DNA of 64,000 bases from JASLCR01 sp036405235 (GCA_036405235.1 DASWYA010000001.1:124001-188000); one strand, 5' to 3'; counted from the first letter of the stretch, positions 1-8,097 are shown. A program made the numbers and translations. Notes: generated from the sequence alone by a model not told the origin.

Positions 1-43
1 ACTTTGAACTCTTCGGTGCGTTTTGTCATACTACTAGTATACA

Positions 44-823
44 ATGCAAATTCTTCTTCATTCATCCAAGACTATGCGTATCCCAGAGCAGCGGCGACAG
101 CCACTTGGCGCTCCTCGGCTGCTCTTACGGGCAAATACCCTAGCAGATATTTGGAAGCAAGCCTCGCTGAAGGACATAGAGTCTCTGATGAAAATATCCG
201 CCAAGAAAGCGGTCGAAGTTAGTGAAATGTACCAAAAGTGGTCTAATGATCCTGCTTTGCAGGTCCCGGCGATCGATATATTTGTCGGTGATATTTATAG
301 CGGGCTTCAGGTGCAAACCTGGTCTGATAGCGATCGCGCCTATGCTCACGAGCACCTAATCATATTATCCGGTCTCTACGGCGCGCTGCATGCTTGTGAC
401 GGTGTATTGCCCTACCGTCTTGAAATGGCATACAAACTGCCAGACGGGCAAAATCTCTACAAGTTTTGGGGCGATTCTATTGCTTCCCTACTTCCTGCGG
501 GTACTGAGTTTATTATGAATCTCTCAGCGGTTGAGTACACTAAAGCAGTGCTTCCCTTCTCCGATCTGCTGGTTATCACGCCAAAATTCCTCACTATGAG
601 TCCAAAGACTGGAGAGCCGACCTTCGTGACCGTCCATGCCAAAATCGCCCGCGGCGCTTTCGCTCGCTGGCTTATTCAGTCGCGTGTGCAGGACCGAGTC
701 GAGCTTTCAAAATTTACAGATCTGGGATATAAGTATGATGCATCACTCAGCACGCCAGAGCAGCCGGTGTTTGTGTGTGAGGTATTTGGCGGCATTGGTC
801 TAAGCGTGAGACTCACTCTATAG
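44..823 (+). CDS. yaaA: YaaA family (UPF0246/DUF328) peroxide stress protein
   Basis: The 259-residue product starts MQILLHSSKTM, matching the usual MLILISPAKT-like opening of YaaA, and keeps family blocks such as GDIYSGLQ (about residue 82), LSGLYGALHACDGVLPYRLEM and NLYKFWGDSI. Length equals the family norm of about 250-260. In E. coli YaaA limits DNA damage during peroxide stress by reducing free iron; that role is known for the family and inferred here. The gene is the first in the window, so its upstream context is only 43 bases. The start is chosen from the conserved N-terminus. Confidence in the family is high. Confidence 0.9.
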   Translation: MQILLHSSKTMRIPEQRRQPLGAPRLLLRANTLADIWKQASLKDIESLMKISAKKAVEVSEMYQKWSNDPALQVPAIDIFVGDIYSGLQVQTWSDSDRAYAHEHLIILSGLYGALHACDGVLPYRLEMAYKLPDGQNLYKFWGDSIASLLPAGTEFIMNLSAVEYTKAVLPFSDLLVITPKFLTMSPKTGEPTFVTVHAKIARGAFARWLIQSRVQDRVELSKFTDLGYKYDASLSTPEQPVFVCEVFGGIGLSVRLTL

Positions 824-849
824 CCAGGTAGCTCATTGGTAGATGCTGA

Positions 850-1545
850 CTACTTAAAAATAGAGAGTTCGGGTTTTATCCCAAGCTGTATCGCTACGAC
901 GGTTAAAGCGATCAATACGATGGCCTGAATGAACCAGTATACTAGCTTATTGATGTGCCTGTTTCGTGTATCAACGCCCATTCGCTCCATCACTCCGATT
1001 GGTATTCGTAAGATTCTTGCAATGATCCAGATTGGATTAAAGATAAGAAATAAATATCTTTTCCATGCTCTGGCGTATTGCGCTTCAGCCTGGATAAGAA
1101 TGTGATCTAGTATAGCGAACTTGCTGCTGGTCATCCTTGGAAGGTTTAGGCACGCCATATCGACGACAATATTATATTTTCTAGTTATATTCTTTTTTAC
1201 GTATTTTTCTTTCTCCTCGTCGTATACGTCATCAACTTTACTGGTTACCCATTCAAGGGGCGCGTTAATGAGCTTTAGACTATGGAAAACGGGGATAAAT
1301 ATCTTATCGATTTCTTCCTGAACTAATTTTATTTTAACTTTGTCTTTTGCGAAAAACTTCTCATATCTCTTTTTGAGGTTTTCGCGTTCCTCGGAGTCGA
1401 TGTGAGCCCATGCGCTGAGTTTGACGTAGTCTCTAAACTTTCTGATACGATACGATGCAAGAATTGATTGAATAAAGCCAAGTGGTTTTTGGTAGGGTCT
1501 ATCATCAGTCTCTGATTGATTCGGCTTGATCTGCTCTTTGGTCAT
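850..1545 (-). CDS. Hypothetical membrane protein with C-terminal TM segments
   Basis: A 231-residue protein not recognised. It has a charged, helical N-terminal half (residues 1-120, rich in K/E), then two hydrophobic stretches, roughly 165-182 (YLFLIFNPIWIIARIL) and 203-222 (LVYWFIQAIVLIALTVVAI), so it probably sits in the cytoplasmic membrane with a large cytoplasmic N-terminal part. A TATAAA -10-like box on the minus strand ends 9 nt before the ATG, consistent with a leaderless transcript. It is convergent with yaaA, 26 bp apart. Function unknown. Confidence 0.7.
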   Translation of the reverse strand: MTKEQIKPNQSETDDRPYQKPLGFIQSILASYRIRKFRDYVKLSAWAHIDSEERENLKKRYEKFFAKDKVKIKLVQEEIDKIFIPVFHSLKLINAPLEWVTSKVDDVYDEEKEKYVKKNITRKYNIVVDMACLNLPRMTSSKFAILDHILIQAEAQYARAWKRYLFLIFNPIWIIARILRIPIGVMERMGVDTRNRHINKLVYWFIQAIVLIALTVVAIQLGIKPELSIFK

Positions 1546-1623
1546 TGCTTAACATTTATACCATAAAAAATATAATGCGTCGACAAACCGGTACCGTAAT
1601 GGATAATTGAATCAGGGTTATCG

Positions 1624-2412
1624 TTATCGTTTGGGCATTCGGCCGCCGGCAGACAGACAAGATGATAGTGAGCGATAGGACGTATAGTGAGTCGTACGGT
1701 CGTAGTAAGTGGTGCCTGGAGCATGGCATATGCCAGTTCTGCTCATCTTCACCGCCCCGCCTGTGTTGGATGGTTTAGGCGCTGATGTTGATGGTGCCGT
1801 ACTGCGTGGTTTGGGCGTTGCAGCTGCGACATATGTTCCGACAAGAGTGACTTCATCGACTGGCTTCTTGGTGACTTTGGTGCTAACTTCTTTGCGAGCA
1901 GTTTCCTTGCCTCGTACATATGTTACCTCGTAAGTGATGGTACGTTCGCCTTTGACTCCTGCGGTAGACACTTTTTTCTGTCCAAGTGGCAAGGTATTAT
2001 CTTTGTTCTCGACTGCCTTGAAAGCAATTGCCTCAGTCTTGGTTTCAGTTTTAACTACTGGCTTATTTGCCTCTTCTTCGGCTTTGCGAGCTCGCTCTTC
2101 CGCTTCCCTCTTTGCATCGGCTCCTTTTTGTTGCTGGATTTGCAGGGCTTTCGCCTCGGCCGCTTCCCTTGCGAGCCGCTCTTGTTTCACGCTGGCTGGC
2201 TCTGTGGCTGCTAGCACAGACGAGAGTCCGACAAAAGACACCAGTACTGTAGTTACGCCGATTTTTGCGATCTGCTTGCGAGACAATGCAGTCTTGATGA
2301 TGCTGCGATTGTTGATGAGATGAGGCTTGATAAGTGCTGCGATGATTGTAATCACAAGAGCTGGCATGCCTAGTATAATGAGAATTCCTGATATGTAGTA
2401 AAGCGCGTCCAT
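1624..2412 (-). CDS. Membrane-anchored G5-domain protein
   Basis: The 262-residue product has an N-terminal hydrophobic segment (residues 5-28), a second one around 48-68 ending in VLAATEP (possible signal cleavage), a charged Ala/Glu/Lys coiled-coil-like stretch (75-118), and a G5 domain at about 125-205 with the typical ITYEVTYVRGKET and EVSTKVTKKPVDEVTLVGT blocks. The C-terminus (about 225-262) is a Cys/His/Tyr-rich module (GICHAPGTTYYDRT... SSCLSAGGR) seen at the ends of secreted proteins. G5 domains bind glycans in other bacteria; a cell-surface role is inferred. An AAGGGG Shine-Dalgarno precedes the ATG, unlike many neighbours. Confidence 0.75.
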   Translation of the reverse strand: MDALYYISGILIILGMPALVITIIAALIKPHLINNRSIIKTALSRKQIAKIGVTTVLVSFVGLSSVLAATEPASVKQERLAREAAEAKALQIQQQKGADAKREAEERARKAEEEANKPVVKTETKTEAIAFKAVENKDNTLPLGQKKVSTAGVKGERTITYEVTYVRGKETARKEVSTKVTKKPVDEVTLVGTYVAAATPKPRSTAPSTSAPKPSNTGGAVKMSRTGICHAPGTTYYDRTTHYTSYRSLSSCLSAGGRMPKR

Positions 2413-2476
2413 AATTACCCCTTAAATTACAGATAATGATAGCACATGGCTGTTCTATTTCATAGCGTACCTATGC

Positions 2477-2707
2477 TATACTTCCCATAAGCGGAATCTT
2501 CCGTGAACAATTTAGTATCGACCTAACCTGAGTAGCTCATACAGAGCGAAAGGCATGGTTGTAAAGACCTACTAAGCATACTAACCCCGTCGTTAGGATT
2601 GCTTAGTAGGCCATGGCTGGAAACGGTCATGGGACTTCGGTCCACCTAGCGGCGGGTTTTGTGTATCTCGGCGCTAGCTACTAACTATTTAACTAGGGGG
2701 CACGAGC
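2477..2707 (+). promoter_or_regulatory. Promoter and long structured leader of the pilin gene
   Basis: An extended -10 (TGCTATACT, hexamer 2477-2482) is followed by about 218 nt before the pilin ATG. The leader folds locally: CGGAA/TTCCG hairpin near 2492, a perfect 11-bp stem (2568-2578 with 2600-2610) containing a nested CTAAC/GTTAG pair, CCATG/CATGG (2611-2615 with 2628-2632), and a GGAC-TTCG-GTCC tetraloop hairpin (2632-2643). The bases 2576-2588 recur exactly in the RNA at 23007-23320. I could not match it to a known riboswitch class; c-di-GMP (GEMM) hallmarks are absent. A cis-regulatory RNA or a processed small RNA are both possible. Confidence 0.5.
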
Positions 2708-3235
2708 ATGCACAAACAGAATAGAATATTGAAACTATCTGGGTTTACCATTGTCGAACTTCTAATCGTCATTGTGGTGATTGCTGTCTTGGCGGCCATA
2801 TCTATAGTGGCGTATAACGGAGTGCAGGAACGAGCACGTTTTGTTGCTATGCGCTCAGATCTATCGAGTCTTAATAAAGCGATACAGTTATATTACGCAA
2901 AGTATGGATTATACCCAGTAACGCCGGCCAGTGGAACGGGTTGCAGTAGTGGTAACTGGTGCGGTTTTGATCAGGCAACGAGCGATAATTTTATTCCTGG
3001 CCTTGTGCCTGAGTTTATATCGGCTACCCCGCAACTGCCAAGTACAAATACGAGTAATGACACATACCTTTATCGATCACCGACAGGTACGGACTACAAA
3101 TTAATAAGATATTATGGTGTTGCCATGACTGCTAGCGAGCAGAATTCAATGTTGGATCTACGAGCTGTCTGTGGTGGAGCTCCTCAGACTGATCGTTGGG
3201 GCTATTGGAGTAGTGATACGTCGAAGTGCTGGTAG
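2708..3235 (+). CDS. Type IV pilin-like protein (prepilin)
   Basis: A 175-residue protein with a class III signal: short charged leader, cleavage glycine, then FTIVELLIVIVVIAVLAAIS as the hydrophobic helix with Glu at mature position 5. The rest (about 40-175) is an extracellular globular part with two Cys pairs likely (CSSGNWC, and Cys near the C-terminus). Prepilin peptidase would cleave after the Gly. It is an orphan, with no assembly ATPase or peptidase beside it; two similar orphan pilins lie at 18.5 and 37.1 kb. GGGGG before the ATG could serve as ribosome site. Confidence 0.85.
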   Translation: MHKQNRILKLSGFTIVELLIVIVVIAVLAAISIVAYNGVQERARFVAMRSDLSSLNKAIQLYYAKYGLYPVTPASGTGCSSGNWCGFDQATSDNFIPGLVPEFISATPQLPSTNTSNDTYLYRSPTGTDYKLIRYYGVAMTASEQNSMLDLRAVCGGAPQTDRWGYWSSDTSKCW

Positions 3236-3334
3236 CTGACCTTATCTATGTTCTGTGTCAAATATCGTTGTCTTCGCGGCTTCTCGCCTTGTCGATGATT
3301 GCTCGTTTCATACTGTGCTAGATCGACCTGGTCT

Positions 3335-4504
3335 TTATAGAGAGTGCTCGGGAATTCCGCCAAAGTCGCCATTTAAATACTTCTTCTTAATATTTTCCGT
3401 ATTACGAACCCCAGGGAAAGTATCTAGTCGCTTGACTGTCGTTATATTCTCTCCCTTGCTTTTGCTAACAAGTTGTATCTCATACTTGCTTAATAGGTCA
3501 AAAATTGCGACATCATGTGTACTGAAAATAAGCTGAGCGCCGCCTATGTTAATTTTCGGATTAGTGAATTTACCGATAATACCTTTGGTAATAAGTGGAT
3601 GTAGATATGCATCAAGCTCGTCAATCACAACTACGCCGCCATCTTTCAGCGCCCGTTCCATCTTTCTATTAAGTACAAGAATTTGTAATGTCCCAGACGA
3701 CTCCTGATCTACTTCGAGGTCGAAATGGGTATCTCCATAGGTATGCTTTATCTTGCCATTTTTACCGAAGCCTTCAATGCCAAGGTCGTATTTTTTGATA
3801 TCCGTCTCCGCACTCTTGCGTTTTTTAGGGTGTGTATCGTAGTACCTCGCTGCTCTATAAGCCTCAATCTGGTAGGGTAAAAATCGCTCTTCTACGTCAA
3901 TATTCGTAGAGACACGCCACCAATAGTCTGTAATTTCTTTTGCATAGTCATTGCCAAAGCGAGATGCTGCTGCGATAAGACTCGTGTTCTTGAGTTCATC
4001 ACTGGTCCAGTAGCCGCCCGGGAGCTTGAATTCCTTATCGTTGACACTGTATATTTTGGTACCATCATTCCATTCGCGCTCAAATATAGTCTTGACGGTT
4101 AGTCGTTTTTGAGAGAGTGTTCGTATCGAGAGGGTCTCTTTATATACACGATTATCATCAAATAGTAGCCCATATATATGCACTCTGCCCTTTAGGCTAA
4201 ATGTAACCTCTATGGAGGTTGGAGTTTTTGTGCTGTTGCCTCCTGCAAACGGACGCACGGGTATGAAGTTGTCCTCACTGAATGATGCTACGAGCATCCA
4301 TCGCACAAGTGCTATGGCGCGCAGTGAAGTTGTTTTGCCTGATCCATTTGCTCCCATGAACGCCTGTATAAGACTCGCACGCGGTTCACCTTCGGGCAAA
4401 GCTACGAAGCTGCTGACGTCGGGTGCTTGCTTGCCTACAGTGAAATCAATATTCACGCTGTCACGCATAGATTGGAAGTTTTGTAATTTTATATCCAGAA
4501 TCAT
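3335..4504 (-). CDS. AAA15 family ATPase (COG1106-like), probable defence ATPase
   Basis: The 389-residue protein is an ABC/SMC-type ATPase: Walker A GANGSGKTT at 51-59, ABC-signature-like ESSGTLQI, Walker B VVVIDELDAYLHPLI, and an H-loop FSTHD near the C-terminus. This arrangement is typical of COG1106 proteins, many of which act in abortive infection or with a nuclease partner. No partner nuclease is directly adjacent; the nearest genes are a pilin (convergent, 100 bp away) and, divergently, the CBASS-like operon. A TATCAT box ends 6 nt before the ATG. A defence role is inferred from family and location. Confidence 0.8.
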   Translation of the reverse strand: MILDIKLQNFQSMRDSVNIDFTVGKQAPDVSSFVALPEGEPRASLIQAFMGANGSGKTTSLRAIALVRWMLVASFSEDNFIPVRPFAGGNSTKTPTSIEVTFSLKGRVHIYGLLFDDNRVYKETLSIRTLSQKRLTVKTIFEREWNDGTKIYSVNDKEFKLPGGYWTSDELKNTSLIAAASRFGNDYAKEITDYWWRVSTNIDVEERFLPYQIEAYRAARYYDTHPKKRKSAETDIKKYDLGIEGFGKNGKIKHTYGDTHFDLEVDQESSGTLQILVLNRKMERALKDGGVVVIDELDAYLHPLITKGIIGKFTNPKINIGGAQLIFSTHDVAIFDLLSKYEIQLVSKSKGENITTVKRLDTFPGVRNTENIKKKYLNGDFGGIPEHSL

Positions 4505-4576
4505 AGTTGTATGATATCACAAACGCTTGTGCATTGCTAAAATTGTATAATTTTACTGCAAAAACGAACTTAGGTA

Positions 4577-4605
4577 TTGACTTTTTAAGCACGACGTGCT
4601 AGACT
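4577..4605 (+). promoter_or_regulatory. Sigma70-type promoter TTGACT-17-TAGACT
   Basis: TTGACT at 4577-4582 and TAGACT at 4600-4605 are separated by exactly 17 bp. Transcription would start near 4612 and run into the terminator at 4717-4749, giving a short RNA upstream of the DUF3892/CBASS-like genes. Confidence 0.6.
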
Positions 4606-4611
4606 AGTAAT

Positions 4612-4749
4612 AGTACTAGTCGAATCCTCGACCAATACAAAAAACTCACGCAAGTGAGGGTAGAAAATAAGGTGAAATTAAGGGAGGTTGGGTGACCACT
4701 ATACTCAAGAATAAATAAAACACCACGAAGATCAAGTTCGCGGTGTTTT
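4612..4749 (+). ncRNA. Candidate short transcript (about 138 nt) with possible 8-codon ORF
   Basis: The segment between the promoter at 4577-4605 and the terminator at 4717-4749 contains an ACTCAC-gcaa-GTGAG hairpin (about 4646-4659) and AGGGAGG followed by a GTG that opens a tiny frame (V/M-TTILKNK, about 4691-4717). It could be a regulatory RNA, a leader that attenuates the downstream operon, or the remnant of a small gene. No homologue is recognised. Confidence 0.35.
4717..4749 (+). terminator. Hairpin terminator, possibly bidirectional
   Basis: AAAACACC...GGTGTTTT inverted repeat with a CG pair inside and A/T tracts on both flanks. It would separate the short upstream transcript from the DUF3892 gene. 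Confidence 0.75.
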
Positions 4750-4841
4750 CCAAAAATAAGTAGGTACTTTCTTTTGGTCTTTTGCTATTGTATCAAGGCC
4801 AAAAGAGTTATACAAGAAATAACACTTTTAGGAGATATACA

Positions 4842-5144
4842 ATGATTGAAATTAAAATTACAGGCATTCGCAAGGACAACGGTAACCATGATAATCCCCA
4901 TGAGGCGGTAGAGGCGTATCGCTGGGTGCAACCTGGAACCAATAATAGCAGCATTACGTCACGGCAGACTGTTGTTGGTTGGCTCGACAATGGTCATAAC
5001 GGAGAAAAGGTTCAAGCGTATGTAGAGCAGGTGTTGCCACGCGCGTACTGCTATGTTAATCAAAGTGCACGTGGTACACGCTTCTTGCAGACACGCGCCG
5101 ATGCTATTCAGGGCAATAATCTGCTTAACTTACCGGAGTGCTAA
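4842..5144 (+). CDS. DUF3892-like small protein
   Basis: The 100-residue product (MIEIKITGIRKDNG...) resembles DUF3892 proteins: an opening beta strand, a WV..G motif, a SRQTVVGWL block and a hydrophilic C-terminal region ending NNLLNLPEC. The start at 4842 is chosen because TAGGAG lies 7 nt upstream; a longer in-frame start at 4782 lacks a site. The next gene starts 2 nt after its stop, so the two are almost certainly co-transcribed and perhaps translationally coupled. Function of the family is unknown; association with the CD-NTase operon suggests an accessory role, which is inference. Confidence 0.65.
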   Translation: MIEIKITGIRKDNGNHDNPHEAVEAYRWVQPGTNNSSITSRQTVVGWLDNGHNGEKVQAYVEQVLPRAYCYVNQSARGTRFLQTRADAIQGNNLLNLPEC

Positions 5145-5146
5145 AT

Positions 5147-6430
5147 ATGGATGAGCATTTCGAACTACTCCACGATCACCTAAAACTAACCCCCGAGCAG
5201 CGAGCTGATGTAAAGAGAAAATACAATGGCGTGTCACGTTCGCTGTATGAAGAGTTCTATGGAGGTGAATACAGCTCCAAGACGAGACTTATTATAGGTT
5301 CCCACGGCAAGAAAACAGAGACGCGTCATCCGGTAGGCGATATTGATCTGATATTTAAGATATCTAAGTCTGATCTTGAGAGGTATCAAGCGTATGAGAG
5401 TAATGGTCCATCCGCTTTGTTGGAACGTGCAAAAAACAAGCTGGCTCAGACATATTCCACATCTGAGCTTCCGCGTGCATGGGGCAAGGTTGTTTTAGTC
5501 AAGTTTGGTGATGGGCAACATGACGTCGAAGTGCTCCCCTGCTTTGAGAACGAAGATGGAACTTTTACCATCCCAAACACCGAAAATGGTGGCTCATGGG
5601 ATATCTTTGACCCTCGTGAGGAGATGAAAGCAATAGCCGAGTCCCAAAAGATCACTGGCGGCCTGACGCGAAAAATGATAAAAATGACTAAGAGATGGCG
5701 TACTAAAAGCAATGCACCTATTAAGTCTTACCAGATTGAATTCTTCTGCGTTAGCTTTCTTGACACCGAGTACTCAAGCGAGAAGTCTTGGGCGCAATTA
5801 ATCGAAGAATTCTTTGTCTGGCTAGAGTTACAGTCGGCAGATTATGACGAGGATGCGCTGAGCAAGGTTATCTCTGCAAGGAAACGTGCTGCGAAAGCGC
5901 GTGATTACGAAGTAGAGGAGAGTTACGAAGAAGCATGTCGCGAGTGGCGTAAAGTATTCGGACGACAGTTCCCGTTATATGACGAAAGCCTAGCAGCTGT
6001 CCGTAATCTACATCGTCTATATCCAGTTGAGGGTGAGGAGTTTATCCATGATAGATTCCCTGTAAAAATTGATGACACGATTGAACTAAAGATTATTCCG
6101 TCGTTGAAACAGAATGGATTTCGTGATTTTCATCCATTCGGGCAATTTTTTAGGTCTGGACACCGCTTTATTCCGCATGCAGCCTCTCTGGAATTTGCGA
6201 TACGATCAAGCTTAGGGCGACAAGCTAATTATTACTGGAAGATTCGTAATTTTCACGACGAAGCACAAGAGAATGATGATTTGCGAGGTGAAATAATCAA
6301 TGCAAAAAGCAATTTGCGTCACACTGAGAACTCTAAGTACACCGGTACGCACTACGTTGACTGCTATGCAGTAGTGTCTGGCGTGGTTGTTGCAATGGCG
6401 CGGCGTTTTGTGCCGATAGGAGTAGAGTAG
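5147..6430 (+). CDS. CD-NTase with AGS-C sensor domain (CBASS-like cyclase)
   Basis: The 427-residue protein has the SMODS/CD-NTase catalytic core: GS at 51-52, GDIDL with D65 and D67, and a third acidic position in HDVEVLP (D126 or E128). The C-terminal 125 residues carry the AGS-C sensor pattern (YYWKIRNFHDEA, DLRGEI, HTENSKYTGTHYVDCY, ending in FVPIG). Family knowledge: such enzymes make cyclic di- or oligonucleotides on phage infection to activate an effector. The downstream SLATT gene fits the effector. GGAG at 5135-5138 favours ATG 5147 over the GTG at 5138. SD-led, unlike many native genes. Confidence 0.88.
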   Translation: MDEHFELLHDHLKLTPEQRADVKRKYNGVSRSLYEEFYGGEYSSKTRLIIGSHGKKTETRHPVGDIDLIFKISKSDLERYQAYESNGPSALLERAKNKLAQTYSTSELPRAWGKVVLVKFGDGQHDVEVLPCFENEDGTFTIPNTENGGSWDIFDPREEMKAIAESQKITGGLTRKMIKMTKRWRTKSNAPIKSYQIEFFCVSFLDTEYSSEKSWAQLIEEFFVWLELQSADYDEDALSKVISARKRAAKARDYEVEESYEEACREWRKVFGRQFPLYDESLAAVRNLHRLYPVEGEEFIHDRFPVKIDDTIELKIIPSLKQNGFRDFHPFGQFFRSGHRFIPHAASLEFAIRSSLGRQANYYWKIRNFHDEAQENDDLRGEIINAKSNLRHTENSKYTGTHYVDCYAVVSGVVVAMARRFVPIGVE

Positions 6431-6439
6431 GAGATGAGA

Positions 6440-7003
6440 ATGGATGAGAAAAATTTAGCGATTATTCGACAGTCGTTTGCGAATGCAGCCCTCGGCCACA
6501 AGATACAAGAAGTGGCTGCAGATCGCAAAGATGCGATTGTTGCAAAACTGAAATGGTTTGACCTGGTCTTAGTCAGTGCGGTGTTAATACTATTTATAGT
6601 GCAAGCACAAATACAGGATAACTTACTCTTCAGTTATATTGGTGCGGGACTAACTGTAGCGGAAATCTTATCACTTCTTATCAAGCAGACGTTTCATCTT
6701 GACGACGATGTTGTGGCACATAAGAATGCTGCGTCAAAACACCTGGGATTACGCGATCGATACCGTTCGTTGTTATCTGATGTCATTGAAGCCGCTATTG
6801 AGCCGAAGGAATTGCGGCAGCAGCGAGATGCGCTGCTGCACGAATATCAGCTCATCGTGAGTCTCTCATTACCAACAACCAGCAAAGATTACGATGAAGC
6901 CATGAGGCGAATGAAATTAGAGCAAGATGGTGAGAATGTATGGTCTGATAAGCAGATCAATCATTTACTTCCGAAAGAGCTCCGTAAGCAAACGGGACAA
7001 TAA
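6440..7003 (+). CDS. SLATT-domain two-TM protein, probable CBASS effector
   Basis: A 187-residue protein with an N-terminal amphipathic region, two adjacent TM helices at about 39-56 and 62-82, then a long charged helical cytoplasmic tail. This matches SLATT (SMODS- and SLOG-associating two-TM effector) proteins, predicted pore-formers that kill or arrest the infected cell when the nucleotide signal appears. It begins 9 nt after the CD-NTase stop; AGGAG at 6429-6433 fits ATG 6440 better than the ATG at 6434. No catalytic motif is seen. The role is established for the family by context and inferred here. Confidence 0.75.
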   Translation: MDEKNLAIIRQSFANAALGHKIQEVAADRKDAIVAKLKWFDLVLVSAVLILFIVQAQIQDNLLFSYIGAGLTVAEILSLLIKQTFHLDDDVVAHKNAASKHLGLRDRYRSLLSDVIEAAIEPKELRQQRDALLHEYQLIVSLSLPTTSKDYDEAMRRMKLEQDGENVWSDKQINHLLPKELRKQTGQ

Positions 7004-7009
7004 AAACAT

Positions 7010-7498
7010 ATGTCGAGAAAATCCAAATTAGCATATGAGAAAATCTCTGACGGAGCAAGATTTCGTGAACAGTACAGATTTGCCTTTTCGGCTGCCATCA
7101 TTGCAACTGTGTTTGTGGCGCCAAGTGGAAACGCTCTTGAGGTATTCTTAAAAGGAGCTCTTGGTTTTTCCGCATTGTTTGCCGCTTTGTTTCTGATTAC
7201 TTCAGCGGCAAAGGTTAAATATAACGAGCCTGGGCGACTTTATGCAGTATTCTATGCGGGTGAGCGTTTCCGTATGTGGGCATTTGATTGGTCGGTGCAT
7301 GTATTTGCGGTGGCGCTTCTCATTTTTATCGGGATAATAACCGCGGGTCTTGTCGACAATATTCCGGGCGTTGAACTGGGAGATACTGGAATATTGGTTG
7401 TTTTGGTTATCTCAATGCTTGTGGTTGGAATAACAATTCTGTTAGCCACAAACAAAATTACATCGAAAAAATCTAAGAAACCACTTCCTAAAATTTAG
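7010..7498 (+). CDS. Four-TM protein in the CBASS-like operon
   Basis: The 162-residue product has four hydrophobic segments at about 23-38, 44-64, 92-115 and 125-147 and a Lys-rich C-terminus. It follows the SLATT gene by 6 nt, so it is in the same transcription unit. I do not recognise a family. It could be a second membrane effector, a partner that forms the pore with the SLATT protein, or an immunity factor. No strong Shine-Dalgarno precedes the ATG, suggesting coupling to the upstream gene. Confidence 0.65.
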   Translation: MSRKSKLAYEKISDGARFREQYRFAFSAAIIATVFVAPSGNALEVFLKGALGFSALFAALFLITSAAKVKYNEPGRLYAVFYAGERFRMWAFDWSVHVFAVALLIFIGIITAGLVDNIPGVELGDTGILVVLVISMLVVGITILLATNKITSKKSKKPLPKI

Positions 7499-7513
7499 TT
7501 ATATAATAACCCT

Positions 7514-7567
7514 ATGAAACTCCTCGGCCTGATCTACAACCCGCATTTTGGTAAGGTGGCATGGTGA
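7514..7567 (+). CDS. Putative leaderless 17-codon upstream ORF
   Basis: TATAAT at 7502-7507 ends 6 nt before an ATG that opens MKLLGLIYNPHFGKVAW, stopping at 7567 inside the start region of the DUF1697 gene (ATG 7561, GTG 7564). If translated from a leaderless mRNA it would deliver ribosomes to the downstream start. It may also be a truncated relic of a former gene start. Evidence is positional only. Confidence 0.4.
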   Translation: MKLLGLIYNPHFGKVAW

Positions 7568-8097
7568 AATACGTGATGCTTCTGCGTGGCATGGGGCCAG
7601 GCGATCCAAAATTTAATAACCAGACCGTATGTCGATGTCTGGAGAAACTTGGTTATAGCAATGTCCGTTCCCTTCAAGCCAGCGGTAATTATTTGTTTGA
7701 GGGTAATGAAGCTGACAATGCCAAGCTGGAAACAGATATTGAAGCAAGTATTGAGCAAGCAGTGGGGTTTCGGCGCGCGGCGATTGTGCGGAACTCTAAT
7801 GAGATTGCGGAGCTAATGAAATATGATCCCTTTAAAGGAATGACACATAGCAGCGGATCGTACCTGCTCGTCACATTCATGAAGCAACCGAAGAAGCTGG
7901 ATTTTGCCCTGCCCTATCAGCCACCAGACAAGCCATACGAAATCATCGGAGCAAAGAACGACATGCTGTTTAGTGTGGTCGACAACACCACTGGAAAGAC
8001 GCCTGATCTGATGGTGTGGCTTGAGCGACAATTTGGCAAAGATATCACCTCGCGGACCTGGAATACAATTCAGCGGATTTATCAAAAAATTTCATAA
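7561..8097 (+). CDS. DUF1697 family protein
   Basis: The 178-residue protein opens MVKYVMLLRGMGPG, continues with SLQASGNYLFEG and later KTPDLMVWLERQFGKDITSRTWNTIQRI, all signatures of DUF1697 (usual length about 175-185). Function unknown. The start overlaps the stop of the small ORF at 7514-7567. GTAAGG lies upstream but is a weak ribosome site. The next gene is convergent, 27 bp away. Confidence 0.88.
   Translation: MVKYVMLLRGMGPGDPKFNNQTVCRCLEKLGYSNVRSLQASGNYLFEGNEADNAKLETDIEASIEQAVGFRRAAIVRNSNEIAELMKYDPFKGMTHSSGSYLLVTFMKQPKKLDFALPYQPPDKPYEIIGAKNDMLFSVVDNTTGKTPDLMVWLERQFGKDITSRTWNTIQRIYQKIS

Noticed and set aside
824..890. tRNA-like string after yaaA (TAGCTCATTGGTAGA resembling a D-arm)
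   Set aside because: No foldable T-arm or acceptor stem; the rest is the coding end of the gene on the other strand.
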